Source of the DNA: Adiantum capillus-veneris
Taxonomy: Eukaryota > Streptophyta > Polypodiopsida > Polypodiales > Pteridaceae
Length of the DNA: 64,000 nt
Assembly: GCA_014529385.2 (NCBI GenBank)
Contig: CM043944.1
Span: 71,765,384-71,829,383, forward strand
Direction of reading: 5' to 3'
Part shown: positions 46,933 through 56,750 of the stretch, in pieces
Layout of the letters: each line of letters starts with the position of its first letter
Numbering within the stretch: the first letter of the stretch is position 1
Notes under the pieces: generated by a model
What the model was told of the DNA's origin: nothing
What the model saw: the letters and a program-made list of their open reading frames with translations, nothing else
The model's database searches: none
Program-made: the position numbers and the translations under genes

Positions 46933-47069
46933 TCGGCATGAGCGTGGAGAAAAAAAAATCTTGGCGTTCTTTTCTTCAAGTCAAAACATATTCAACCTTT
47001 ATCCATCGTTCAGTTCTCCCAAAAGAATGAGTAAGAAAACTGAAGTTCGTCAAGTACAATCTCTAAGCC

Positions 47070-47420
47070 CTTCATTTATCAAAGTCGCTTTCTCGGCCCG
47101 GTAGTCAACCACGGCATAGTTCTTGTGGTACCAAGGGATCCCGAGTAGAACGTCACTCACGTGCCCTGAACACCCCTGTCATTGCAAACGAAGTTTGCCA
47201 ATGCTCGGTGTAATGGCAACATCCCATCCGGGTGCCAGTCGAACTACCTCCGCCTGTGGCGTCAGTCTGTCGGGCGTAGTTCCAAATCGAGCCACCAATT
47301 CCAAGTGAAAAGAAGTTGGCCTTGGCTCCTTCAAAAGAGCTTCCTGATCCTTCACTTTGCCCCAAAAAAAGCGGCAAAGTTTGTACTTTCATTCATTTGA
47401 TTCGGTGCAAGTCCCACGCA
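47070..47420 (-). pseudogene. Element B protease remnant
   Basis: In one frame ALLKEPRPTSFHLELVARFG and a LRLAPGW-like stretch, then HVSDVLLGIPWYHKNYAVVD, the gypsy protease C-terminal landmark. The active-site DxGA is not readable in this frame. A shifted frame gives SFEGAKANFF at the same place, so small indels destroyed the site. The same lesion is in C. Confidence 0.6.
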
Positions 47421-47529
47421 ATGTGGTACCAGTTCTACTTTTCTATCTGCCTTTTCTGCCACATTCCTCAGCTGCTCTCGAACTCTCAGACCTGTCGTCC
47501 TCTTTATCATTCTGTTCTTTTTGTGCCTT

Positions 47530-49011
47530 ATCAGGGCACTTCGCGGAAATATGTCCATGTTCCCTGCATCCAAAGCACTTCCCCTCTCTGATGAAGCGAG
47601 CTCTCTCCTCAGGAGTAAGCTTGGGTCGTGCATCTTTTTTTTTTTCTCTGGGTTGCTCTTTTTCATTCTACTTTCATTCCCAGAAGTCTGTTCGGCTCGT
47701 TGTGTCATGGCCTTATCTGTGGGGTAGGCCAAACTGCCAGAGTGAATGGCAAAGCCCCGCTTCGCATGACTCATCAACTCCTGAATAGAAGCTGACTTCT
47801 ATTCCAAGCAGTGATCTCGGATCTTTGTAGGTAGACCCAAGGTAAACCGCTCAGTCTGTTCTCTGAACGAGATCTTCTTGAATGAAGAGACGGGTAGAAA
47901 AGAGCTTCAGAATCTTTCACAATAAGAATTCACTGTATCGCTCTTGGTCATCCGGAGATGGTTCCAAGCAGCTCGTATATCTCGCTCAAACTCTTGAGTT
48001 AACCAAGAAGAAATAAAAAGCCTCTTGAATTTCAGCCATGTAACTGGCACAGTCTTGCTTAATAGAAGCGTGGACCACCAAGTACGAGCATTCCCCTTAA
48101 AGTAAGAGGCAGCTCTCCGAATCTTGGAGTGCTCTGAATAGCGTCCTCCTGCGAAAGCGATGTCAAACTGTTGTATAAAAGACAAAGCCTTCGATGCATC
48201 TGAGTATCCTGAAAAGTATCAAACTTGATCGAGTGGCCACCTTCCTTAAACTCTCGGACTTTCTTGCTTTTATCTTCGAGAAAGTCATACTGGTTGGCTT
48301 TGTAAAAATTCTTCTTGTTCGCATAAAACTTTCCGTCATCGGAATCTGAGCTGTCTGTAGACGAGTCCTCAGTAGAACTGTCAGTCTTTGGGCGAGATTT
48401 AGCCTTCTTTGCCTTTCTCTTGCCCTTTCCAAAGCGTTGCTTCTTGCTTCGCTTTTTACCTTTTCTGTCTTCTTCGCTCGAATCCGAGGAGCTAGAAGAA
48501 CAGAAGAAGAAGAAGAAGAAGAACTGGGTAGGTCTTCAAACTTGACGCGCTTCTTCAATTTCTTTGCCTTGTCAAATGTCGACCGACGACCCAAATATCC
48601 CGGGAAGTCAGTACCTTTGTTCTGCTTTTTGCCGTGCTTTTTGCCTTTCTTTTGCACGTCGAAAAGCTGAGCAATCCGTGCATCAACCACGTTCTCCAGT
48701 TCCTTCTCCGTATATTTCTTGGAGGCAGAAGGTTTCTTGAGAGCGGGTTTCGGGAGTGGTGTTGTGGTTCTCTGCAACTCCATCTGTACCTCTTTCAAAG
48801 AGGTCTGGTTCATATATTTTGCCATCTTCGGGTCCTTGGCAAAATTGAGCATCATCTTTGTTGCATCGCCAATCAATTGACGACGCTCCATCTCTCTTTG
48901 CTCCGCCTGAGTAGGCCGAGGCGGGCCATACTCTCTGTCTGAATCTTCGTTGTGATCCCAGCCCGCATCTCCAGATGCAGAGGGAGTCGACTGATCATTG
49001 CCTTGAGCCAT
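47530..49011 (-). pseudogene. Element B Gag
   Basis: Starts MAQGNDQSTPSASGDAGWDH at 49011. Acidic N-terminus, coiled Lys-rich region, a Ser/Asp/Glu-rich low-complexity stretch (frame disturbed near 48500), then a capsid-like part ending RTWWSTLLLSKTVPVTWLKF and, past a stop, QEFERDIRAAWNHLRMTKSD (the Trp retained where C has a stop). The knuckle region near 47590-47540 appears in shifted frame. Structural protein. Confidence 0.8.
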
Positions 49012-49069
49012 AGGTGCTGCGGAAAAAAAATTTGGGGATCGGATTTCCCGTAGAAGAGAAATCGGCCGT

Positions 49070-49081
49070 GCTCTGATACCA
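49070..49081 (-). promoter_or_regulatory. Primer binding site of B
   Basis: Minus strand TGGTATCAGAGC, tRNA-Met complementary, one base from the LTR end. Confidence 0.85.
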
Positions 49082-49082
49082 C

Positions 49083-49634
49083 TGTAACAGACTTGGACAC
49101 TCCAAGTCAAGAATCAACTGCGACAGCACCAAATAACCACTTCAAAACAATTCACAGATCACAATAGATTTGCACTGGCCCGGCGGAGTTCCGTGCCTAG
49201 AGATATTGGCCCCAAAGACTGGCGCCCCTTTCGGTATTTCTTTTTTTGTATTAATCAATCATCAAAGTACAAGAGAGTGGTTAGGGTTTCACTCTCAGAC
49301 TCTGCGTCCAGATGCTCTGAGGAGTGAGGCCCTCACCACTAATTTAAAGGTTACAAGGGATGCCCAAAAGCAGAGCCCCAAAAGCTTTTAAAATCAAAAG
49401 CATCAGTTCTCTCTCTCTCTTAGAGAGTCTTTTCTCTTTTTTTTTTTATAAAAAAAAGCAAAAGCAAAATTCGCGTCCCTTATCATTTTCCAAATTTTTT
49501 TTTTAATAATAATAATCCGCCTCCGCGATTTCCGGAATTTAGGGTTTTTGGCAAAAATTAGGGTTTGCAGGAATTTTAGGGTTTCTGGCAGAAATTAGGG
49601 TTTCTGCTGTCCGCCACGTCATCACTTTGTGACA
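49083..49634 (-). mobile_element. 5' LTR of B
   Basis: Same ends as the 3' LTR; followed on the minus strand by one G and TGGTATCAGAGC. Would drive transcription leftwards, away from C. Confidence 0.9.
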
Positions 49635-49639
49635 CAAAG

Positions 49640-49900
49640 CCTAAAGAATGGGGCCAACTTACATATGCCGGCCGAGGGGCTTAAACCCTAAGAAGAACAA
49701 GTAGCAGAAGAAGAAGTCCTGCCAACTTATGGGGACCCCGTCCGATGGGGCCCTAGTGACATAAAGGGATTAAAATAAAGCAGGACCCGCATACATGCAA
49801 AAATTGATGACGTGGCAGATTTTAAAAAATTGCGCTGACATGATGACGTGGCAGGTTGTAAGGATTTCCGTGTTTTGTGCTGGCTGATGACGTGGCAGGC
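49640..49900 (+). mobile_element. Middle piece of A 3' LTR (spacer between B and C)
   Basis: CCTAAAGAATGGGGCCAACT onward matches 39976-40200 of the A 5' LTR, with extra GGATTTCCGTGTTTTGTGC near its end. It is what remains between the two head-to-head 5' LTRs of B and C. Target duplication CAGGC of C ends it. Confidence 0.85.
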
Positions 49901-50434
49901 TGTCACAAAGTGATGACGTGGCGGACAACAGAAACCCTAAAATTCCTGCAAACCCTAAATTTTGCCAAAAACCCTAATTTCCGGAAATCGTGGAGGCGGA
50001 TTATTATTATTATTATTATTTTTTTGGGGAAAATGATGAGCGACGCGAATTTTGCTTTTGCTTTTAAAAAAAAGAAAAAAAGAAAAGACTCTCTAAGAGA
50101 GAGAGAGAGAACTGATGCTTTTGATTTTAAAAGCTTTTGGGGCTCTGCTTTTGGGCATCCCTTGTAACCTTTAAAATTAGTGGTGAGGGCCTCACTTCTC
50201 AGAGCATCTGGACGCAGAGTCTGAGAGTGAAACCCTAACCGCTCTCTTGTACTTTGATGATTGATTAATACACAAAGAAATACCGAAAGGGGCGCCAGTC
50301 TTTGGGGCCAATATCTCTAGGCACGGAACTCCGTCGGGCCAGTGCAAATCTATTGTGATCTGTGAATTGTTTTGAAGTGGTTATTTCGTGCTGTCGCGGT
50401 TGATTCTTGACTTGGAGTGTCCAAGTTTGTTACA
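49901..50434 (+). mobile_element. 5' LTR of C
   Basis: TGTCACAAAGTGATGACG...CCAAGTTTGTTACA. TATA-like CCTTTAAAATTAG near 50168 and the ACCGAAAGGGGCGCCAG block near 50282. Confidence 0.9.
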
Positions 50435-50435
50435 G

Positions 50436-50447
50436 TGGTATCAGAGC
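50436..50447 (+). promoter_or_regulatory. Primer binding site of C
   Basis: TGGTATCAGAGC one base after the LTR. Confidence 0.9.
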
Positions 50448-50506
50448 ACGGCCGATTTCTCTTCTACGGGAAATCCGATCCCCAATTTTTTTTTTCCGCG
50501 GCACCT

Positions 50507-51997
50507 ATGGCTTCAGGCAATGATGAGTCGACTCCCTCTGCATCTGGAGATGCGGGCTGGGATCACAACGAAGATTCAGACAGAGAGTATGGCCCGCCTC
50601 GGCCTACTCAGGCGGAGCAAAGAGAGATGGAGCGTCGTCAATTGATTGGCGATGCAACAAAGATGATGCTCAATTTTGCCAAGGACCCGAAGATGGCAAA
50701 ATATATGAACCAGACCTCTTTGAAAGAGGTACAGATGGAGTTGCAGAGAACCACAACACCACTCCCGAAACCCGCTCTCAAGAAACCTTCTGCCTCCAAG
50801 AAATATACAGAGAAGGAACTGGAGAACGTGGTTGATGCATGGATTGCTCAGCTTTTCGACGTGCAAAAGAAAGGCAAAAAGCACGGCAAAAAGCAGAACA
50901 AAGGTACTGACTTCCCGGGATATTTGGGTCGTCGGTCGACATTCGACAAGGCAAAGAAATTGAAGAAGCGCGTCAAGTTTAAAGACCTACCCAGTTCTTC
51001 TTCTTCTTCTTCTTCTGACAGTTCTTCTAGTAGCTTAGATTCGAGCGAAGAAGACAGAAAAGGTAAAAAGCGAAGCAAGAAGCAACGCTTTGGAAAGGGC
51101 AAGAGAAAGGCAAAGAAGGCTAAATCTTGCCCAGAGACTGACACTTCTACAGAGGACTCGTCTACGGACAGTTCAGACTCTGACAACGGAAACTTTTATC
51201 CGAACAAGAGGAATTTTTACAAAGCCAACCAGTATGACTTTCTCGAAGATAAAAGCAAGAAAGTTCGAGAGTTTAAGGAAGGTGGCCAAGCACTTAAGTT
51301 TGATACTTTTTCGGGATACTCTGATACTTCGAAGGCTTTGTCTTTTATACAGCAGTTTGACATCGCTTTCGCGGGAGGACGCTATTCAGAGCACTCCAAG
51401 ATTCGGAGAGCTGCCTCTTACTTTAAGGGGAATGCTCGCACTTGGTGGTCCACGCTTCTATTAAGCAAGACTGTGCCAGTTACATGGCTGAAATTCAAGA
51501 GGCTTTTTATTTCTTCTTGGTTGACTCAAGAGTTTGAGCGAGATATACGAGTTGCTTGAAACCATCTCCGGATGACCAAGAGCGATACAGTGAATTCTTA
51601 CTGTGAAAGATTCTGGAGCTCTTTTCTACCCACCTCTTCATTCAAGAAGATCTCGTTCAGAGAACAGATTGAGCAGTTTACCTTGGGTCTACCTACAGAG
51701 ATCCGAGATCACTGCTTGGAACAGAAGTCAGCTTCTATTCAGGAGTTGATGAGTCATGCGAAGTGGGGCTTTACCATTCACTCTGGCAGTCTGACCTACC
51801 CCACAGATGAGGCCATGACACAACGAGCCGAAAAGACTTCTCGGAATGAAAGTAGAAAGAAAAAGAGCAACCTCGAGAAAAATGATGCACGACCCAAGCT
51901 TACTTCTGAGGAGAGAGCTCGCTTCATCAGAGAGGGGAAGTGCTTTGGATGCGGGGAACAGGGACATATCTCCGCGAAGTGCCCTAATAAGGCATAG
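50507..51997 (+). pseudogene. Element C Gag
   Basis: Start chosen at 50507 (MASGNDESTPSASGDAGWDH), the position aligned with B; an upstream ATG at 50417 lies inside the LTR. Acidic N-terminus, Lys-rich region, Ser-rich block at 50990-51050, second Ser/Thr/Asp block at 51130-51180, then capsid-like LSFIQQFDIAFAGGRYSEHS and ARTWWSTLLLS. One TGA at 51557-51559 replaces the Trp codon kept in B. The frame then continues to a CCHC knuckle CFGCGEQGHISAKC and ends at 51997. About 496 codons in all. Confidence 0.88.
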
Positions 51998-52109
51998 AAA
52001 GAACAGAATAATAAAGACGACAACAGGCCTGAGCGTTCGAGAGCAGCTGAGGAATGTGGCAGAAAAGGCAGATAGAAAAGCAGAACTGGTACCACATGGC
52101 GTGGGACTT

Positions 52110-52470
52110 GCACCGAATCAAATGAATGAAAGTACAAACTTTGCCGTTTTTTTTGGGGCAAAGTGAAGGATCAGGAAGCTCTTTTGAAGGAGTCAAGGCC
52201 AACTTCTTTTCACTTGGAATTGGCGGCTCGATTTGGAACTACGCCCGACAAACTGATGCCACAGGCGGAGGTAGTTCGACTGGCACCCGGATGGGATGTT
52301 GCCATTACACCGAGCATTGGCAAACTTCGTTTGCAATGACAGGGGTGTTCAGGGCACGTGAGTGACGTTCTACTCGGGATCCCTTGGTACCACAAGAACT
52401 ACGCCGTGGTTGACTACCTGGCCGAGAAAGCGACTTTGATAAATGAAGGGCTTAGAGATTGTACTTGAAG
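52110..52470 (+). pseudogene. Element C protease remnant
   Basis: LKESRPTSFHLELAARFGTT, AEVVRLAPGWDVAITPS and HVSDVLLGIPWYHKNYAVVD mark a retropepsin-like domain. The DSG triad is absent from this frame; a shifted frame gives SFEGVKANFF there. A stop lies at the end of the IGKLRLQ segment. Same broken state as in B. Confidence 0.6.
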
Positions 52471-52584
52471 AACTTCAGTTTTCTTACTCATTCTTTTGGG
52501 AGAACTGAACGATGGATAAAAGTTCAATATGTTTTGACCTGAAGAAAAGAACGCCAAGATTTTTTTTCTCCACGCTCATGCCGA

Positions 52585-54043
52585 TTGCTTTTGAGAGGAC
52601 CTGAAGATCATACCATTGATCTGATATCTGGAAGCACGCCACCGAATCGGCCACCTTACCGTGTGAGCCGAGTACAGAATGAAAAGATTATGAACTCAGT
52701 GAAAGACCTCTTGGAAAAGGGTCTTGTCCAGCCTAGTACTTCACCGTATTGCTCTGCAGTGTTGTTGGTTTTGAAGAAAGACGGATCTTGGAGAATGTGC
52801 ATCGATTATAGCACTCTCAACGAAATCACCATCAAGAACAGATTTCCGATTCCTAGGATTGATGATATACTCGACAGGTTACAGGGATCTTCATGCTTTA
52901 GCAGGATTGACTTGAAGAGTGGATATCATCAGATCAGAATAGCACCGGGAGACGTCTACAAGACAGCTTTTCGGACGACTTTTGGGTTATTTGAGTTTTT
53001 GATGATGCCTTTTGGCTTAACCAATGCTCCTGCGACATTTAACCGGATGATGGACAGGATTTTTCGAGAGTACAGGCTATTTGTTGGCACTTTCTTTGAC
53101 GACATCATTGTTTTCTCCAAGAATGAGGCAGAACACAGAGATCATCTGCTTCAAGTCTTTCAGGCATTACGAGATCACACGTTAGTGATTAATGCAAAGA
53201 AAAGTGAATTTTTCCTACTAGAGATACACTTTTTGGGACACATTGTGTCAACAGCACGAGTGCAAATGAACCCGGCCAAGATAGAGACTATCCGTGATTG
53301 GCCCGATTTGAGGAATGTCCATGAAGTTAGAAGCTTCTTGGGACTGTGTTCGTACTACAGGCGGTTCATACGAAAGTTTGCAGAGGTTGCTTCCCCTTTG
53401 CATACCTTGACACAGAAAGGAGTACCTTTTTCGTGGGGACCCACAGAGGTGACTGCCTTTCAGACATTGAAAGAGAAATTGACTACAGGACCATATTTTG
53501 ACTTTGCCGGACTTGCAGAAGTCATTTGAAGTATGTTGTGATGCTTGTGGTCGTACTCTGGGAACGGTCTTGATGCAAGAAGGCCATGTCATAGCTTACG
53601 AGAGCCGTTTGTTCTCTAGGCCGGAGATGACAGCACAGATCTATGGGAAAGAGCTTTTGGCGGTTATCCACGCTCTTACTCAGTGGCGGCATTACCTACT
53701 CGGAGCGGATTTTACTGTCTTTACAGACCATCAGAGTTTGCGCTACTTCTTGTCACAGAAGCAGCTTTCGGAAAAGCAGATGCGGTGGGTGAACATCTTG
53801 TCACAGTTCCACTTCCAGATTGTCCATGTGCAGGGACAGAAGAATGTGGTGGCAGATGCTTTGTTTCGAAAACCGTTGGTTCTAGCTATTTCAGCGATAC
53901 ATCATAGGAGCTTCGAGGATATGGTCGATCAGTGTGCCACAGATACAGATTTTGCAGATATTCTCACACGGATACGGGATGGGGAGATAGTAGCTGGATA
54001 CTCTCTTCGGGAAGGCTACTTGATGAAAAAGACTATGTTGTGA
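52585..54043 (+). pseudogene. Element C reverse transcriptase and RNase H
   Basis: RT motifs KDGSWRMCIDYSTLNEI, SRIDLKSGYHQIRIAPGD, MPFGLTNAPATFNRMMD and FFDDIIVFSKNEAEH are in one frame to 53529. An extra A near 53494 (absent in B) shifts the frame. RNase H continues at 53498: CDACGRTLGTVLMQEGHVIA, YESRLFSRPEMTAQIYGKEL and FTDHQSLRYFLSQKQLSE. Ends in the same TGA before VTQPLREKV as B. Confidence 0.93.
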
Positions 54044-54849
54044 GTTACACAGCCGTTGAGGGAAAAGGTTATGACTGATTGCCACTGTCCACCTTTTACG
54101 GGTCACCGCGGCATTGCTACCACCATGAAAGGGGTAGAGAGAGATTTCTTTTGGCGGAGACTGAAGAAGGATGTGGAAGAGTTTGTGCGCAGTTGCTTGG
54201 TATGCCTGAAGGTCAAGTTTGACAGGCATAAGGCACAGGGATTGTTACAGTCTTTACCCATACCCACCCGCCCCTGGGAAAATATTGAAATGGATTTCAT
54301 TTTTTTTTAATCTCCCGAGAATGCAGAATGATCACGATGATTTTCCAATTACATGGCACGCCTGAGACGATTGTCTCCGACAGAGACCCCAGATTTATGA
54401 GTTGGTTTTGGAAGGCAATTTGGGAGAACATTGGCACGTAGTTGCAGTTCTCGTCATCGTTCCACTTGCAGACTGACGGGCAATTTGAGATTGCCAATTC
54501 AGTGATTTTAGATTTATTGAAGTCTTGTATCTCGGATCAGAAGACTCAATGGGAAAAGAAACTATCTTTGGTGGAATTTGCCTACAATAGCACGATACAC
54601 TCTTCGACGGGGAAGACGCCATGTGAGATTGTTGAAACTGCTGCGAAGGTTCCATTCTTCCTGAGCACGAAAGATAAGAAATTTGAAGCGGATGAATATT
54701 CGCGAGATTTGGATACGGCTTTTGCCAAGGTTCGCGAGACTTTACAAAAGTCTCAAGAACGACAGAAAAAGGCAGCGGATCGCCATCGTCGCGACTTGAA
54801 ACTGAAGAAGGATGATTGGGTGCTCTTAGTTTTGAGAAGGCACGTCTAA
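54044..54849 (+). pseudogene. Element C integrase
   Basis: Zinc finger GHRGIATTM...FVRSCLVC. Core Asp in ENIEMDFIF, then a T9 run (54300-54308) and frameshift, [19 protein letters not shown], a TAG, and LQTDGQFEIANSVILDLLKS with the catalytic Glu. The segment between the first Asp and the LHGTP region is much shorter than normal, as in B. Ends RQKKAADRHRRDLKLKKDDW. Confidence 0.85.
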
Positions 54850-54947
54850 GAAAGAAAAAGGGAAAGGAGAGGCTTTTTCCAAAGCTTAGTATGTGATACT
54901 ACGGACCTTTCCAGATTACTGACAAGATAAATGATGTCTCCTTCCGA

Positions 54948-55248
54948 TTGAAACTGCTAGATACTTGGAGGATTCACAGTGCATTGCATGTGAGTCTCTT
55001 GAAACCTGTTAAGGGTGATGTGCCTGATGATGGGGAGCCTGATGAGCAACCCAAAGTGGAAGAAAACGAGGAGATCCTTGTTCCTGAACAGATTTTGGCA
55101 CATAATGATACGAAGAAAGGTAAAGTCCGAAGGCGGGCTCTTGGTTAAGTTCAAGAACTTTCCTGCATTTGATGCGAAGTGGATGGAGGAGGAGGACCTA
55201 GCAGATACTCCTCGGATTATGAAACTTTACCTCGATGTTTTGGTTTAG
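54948..55248 (+). pseudogene. Element C chromodomain-like C-terminus
   Basis: WRIHSALHVSLLKPVKGDVP and EEILVPEQILAHNDTKKGKV, then after a frameshift FKNFPAFDAKWMEEEDLADT. The KFKNFPxFDAKWMEEEDL segment fits the second half of a chromodomain-like fold as in chromovirus integrases. Confidence 0.65.
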
Positions 55249-55804
55249 CATAGTCTACTCCAAACGGAACCCAGAACTCAGCTTGGCCGAAGATCTGGTG
55301 CAGTGGGATGCACAAGAGGGGAGTTACTCCGCTCCTTTGTCAACAGATGCCTCGATTTTGATACTAAAGTCACTGATGTCTCTTTGAGCTTCAGGGATAC
55401 TGAGAGCTGACAGTATTCTGCTGAATGACTTTATGAAATGGAATTCCTGATTATGATACTGATTTGTTCTTGACTTCTTGTGAGTGCAGGAACTGATAGC
55501 CGAAATGACTGTAGCATTTTGGTCTACTTGATCTCGAATAGACATGGTTGCAATAGGGGTTAGTCAATCGGACATCGATGAGGTCCCGATTGGACCTAGA
55601 TGTGATTGCTAGCTACATTGCCGATAAATCATGGTCTAAGATCCGAATGAATGTTGAATGTCATGTGATGTCCTGTGATGTCCTGTGATGTCGTGTGATG
55701 TGACTGTCGATTTTGTACATGTGCTAGATGTGTGTTCCTAGTACGTAGGTACTAACAGTCAGTGTCTACTAAGACGGTTTATGGCTTTTGTCGGTTTTGC
55801 AGGC
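55249..55804 (+). other. Untranslated 3' interior of C
   Basis: Non-coding; includes a (GATGTCCTGT)-type short tandem repeat at 55660-55710, mirrored in B at 43820-43865. Confidence 0.7.
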
Positions 55805-55843
55805 GTAATCGCGGTCGATTACAATGCTTTCAAGAGGGGGGTA
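55805..55843 (+). promoter_or_regulatory. Conserved hairpin and polypurine tract of C
   Basis: GTAATCGCGGTCGATTAC (55805-55822) is a perfect 7-bp inverted repeat with a 4-base loop. It is followed by AATGCTTT and the polypurine tract CAAGAGGGGGGTA up to the LTR. Equivalent hairpins sit at the same distance in B and G. Confidence 0.7.
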
Positions 55844-56372
55844 TGTCACAAAGTGATGACGTGGCAGACAGCAGAAACCCTAAAATTCCTGCAAACCCTA
55901 ATTTTGCCAAAAACCCTAATTTCCGGAAATCGCGGAGGCGGATTATTATTATTATTATTATTATTTTTGGGGAAAATGATGAGCTGCGCGAATTTTGCTT
56001 TTTCTTTTTTTTATAAAAAAAAAAGAAAAGACTCTCTAAGAGAGAGAGAACTGATGCTTTTGATTTTAAAAGCTTTTGGGGCTCTGCTTTTGGGCATCCC
56101 TTGTAACCTTTAAATTAGTGGTGAGGGCCTCACTTCTCAGAGCATCTGGACGCAGAGTCTGAGAGTGAAACCCTAACCGCTCTCTTGTACTTTGATGATT
56201 GATTAATACAAAAAGAAATACCGAAAGGGGCGCCAGTCTTTGGGGCCAATATCTCTAGGCACGGAACTCCGCCGGGCAAGTGCAAATCTATTGTGATCTG
56301 TGAATTGTTTTGAAGTGGTTATTTGGTGCTGTCGCGGTTGATTCTTGACTTGGAGTGTCCAAGTTTGTTACA
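55844..56372 (+). mobile_element. 3' LTR of C
   Basis: TGTCACAAAGTGATGACG...CCAAGTTTGTTACA, near-identical to 49901-50434. Confidence 0.9.
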
Positions 56373-56377
56373 CAGGC

Positions 56378-56746
56378 TGTACGGATTTCTGTAAATTGCA
56401 CTGGTAGCTTTTTGGCTTTGCTTTTCGACCAGAAGCTTTTGAGTTTTAAAGGCTTTTTACTGTAACTGCTTTTCAAGCCAAGGGCCTTTAAATATGAGGC
56501 TAGGGCTCATTCTCTGGCATGCTTCCTGGAGAAGGTGCAGATTCTGGAGTACCGGCTTGTACTGTGTTGATGCAATACAAAGAAATACCGAAAGGGGCGC
56601 CAAGGTTTGGGGCCAATACTCTCTGGGGTGGAATTCCGCCACTCCGTGTCCCGTGTCGTCTCTCTTTCAGTTCAGTTGTTATTGAAGTGCTAAAAGTCTG
56701 TTCAGTTTGCTCTTTTCTATTTGCACGTGGTGCCCGTCTTGTGACA
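56378..56746 (+). mobile_element. Last piece of A 3' LTR
   Basis: TGTACGGATTTCTGTAAATT to CTTGTGACA. Supplies the U5-like end missing from the 5' LTR of A and completes the inverted repeat TGTCACAA/TTGTGACA. Confidence 0.85.
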
Positions 56747-56750
56747 CATT

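Larger units (their letters stand above)
43114..49634 (-). mobile_element. Ty3/gypsy chromodomain-type element B (minus strand)
   Basis: Complete element inserted in the A 3' LTR with target duplication CAAAG (43109-43113 and 49635-49639). 5' LTR 49083-49634, PBS 49070-49081, gag, decayed protease, RT-RNase H, integrase with chromodomain-like end, polypurine tract, 3' LTR 43114-43676. Same family as C, in opposite orientation. The paired LTRs differ at few positions, so it inserted fairly recently. Reading frames carry several stops and frameshifts. Confidence 0.92.
49901..56372 (+). mobile_element. Ty3/gypsy chromodomain-type element C (plus strand)
   Basis: Complete element with target duplication CAGGC (49896-49900 and 56373-56377). 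5' LTR 49901-50434, PBS 50436-50447, gag, protease remnant, RT-RNase H, integrase, chromodomain-like end, polypurine tract, 3' LTR 55844-56372. Co-linear with B over its whole length when B is reversed. Confidence 0.93.
39950..56746 (+). mobile_element. LTR element A, gag-protease only, inserted in E
   Basis: 5' LTR 39950-40418, PBS 40419-40430, gag 40624-41714, protease 41756-42061, non-coding tail to the polypurine tract at 43075-43087. The 3' LTR is in three pieces (43088-43113, 49640-49900, 56378-56746) because B and C inserted in it. Flanking duplication ACATT lies at 39945-39949 and 56746-56750 (one base shared with the LTR end). No RT, RNase H or integrase is present, so it could only move with enzymes from a related element. 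Confidence 0.85.

Noticed and set aside
48500-48530. Poly-Ser host protein
   Set aside because: It is the low-complexity part of B and C Gag and is present at the same place in both.
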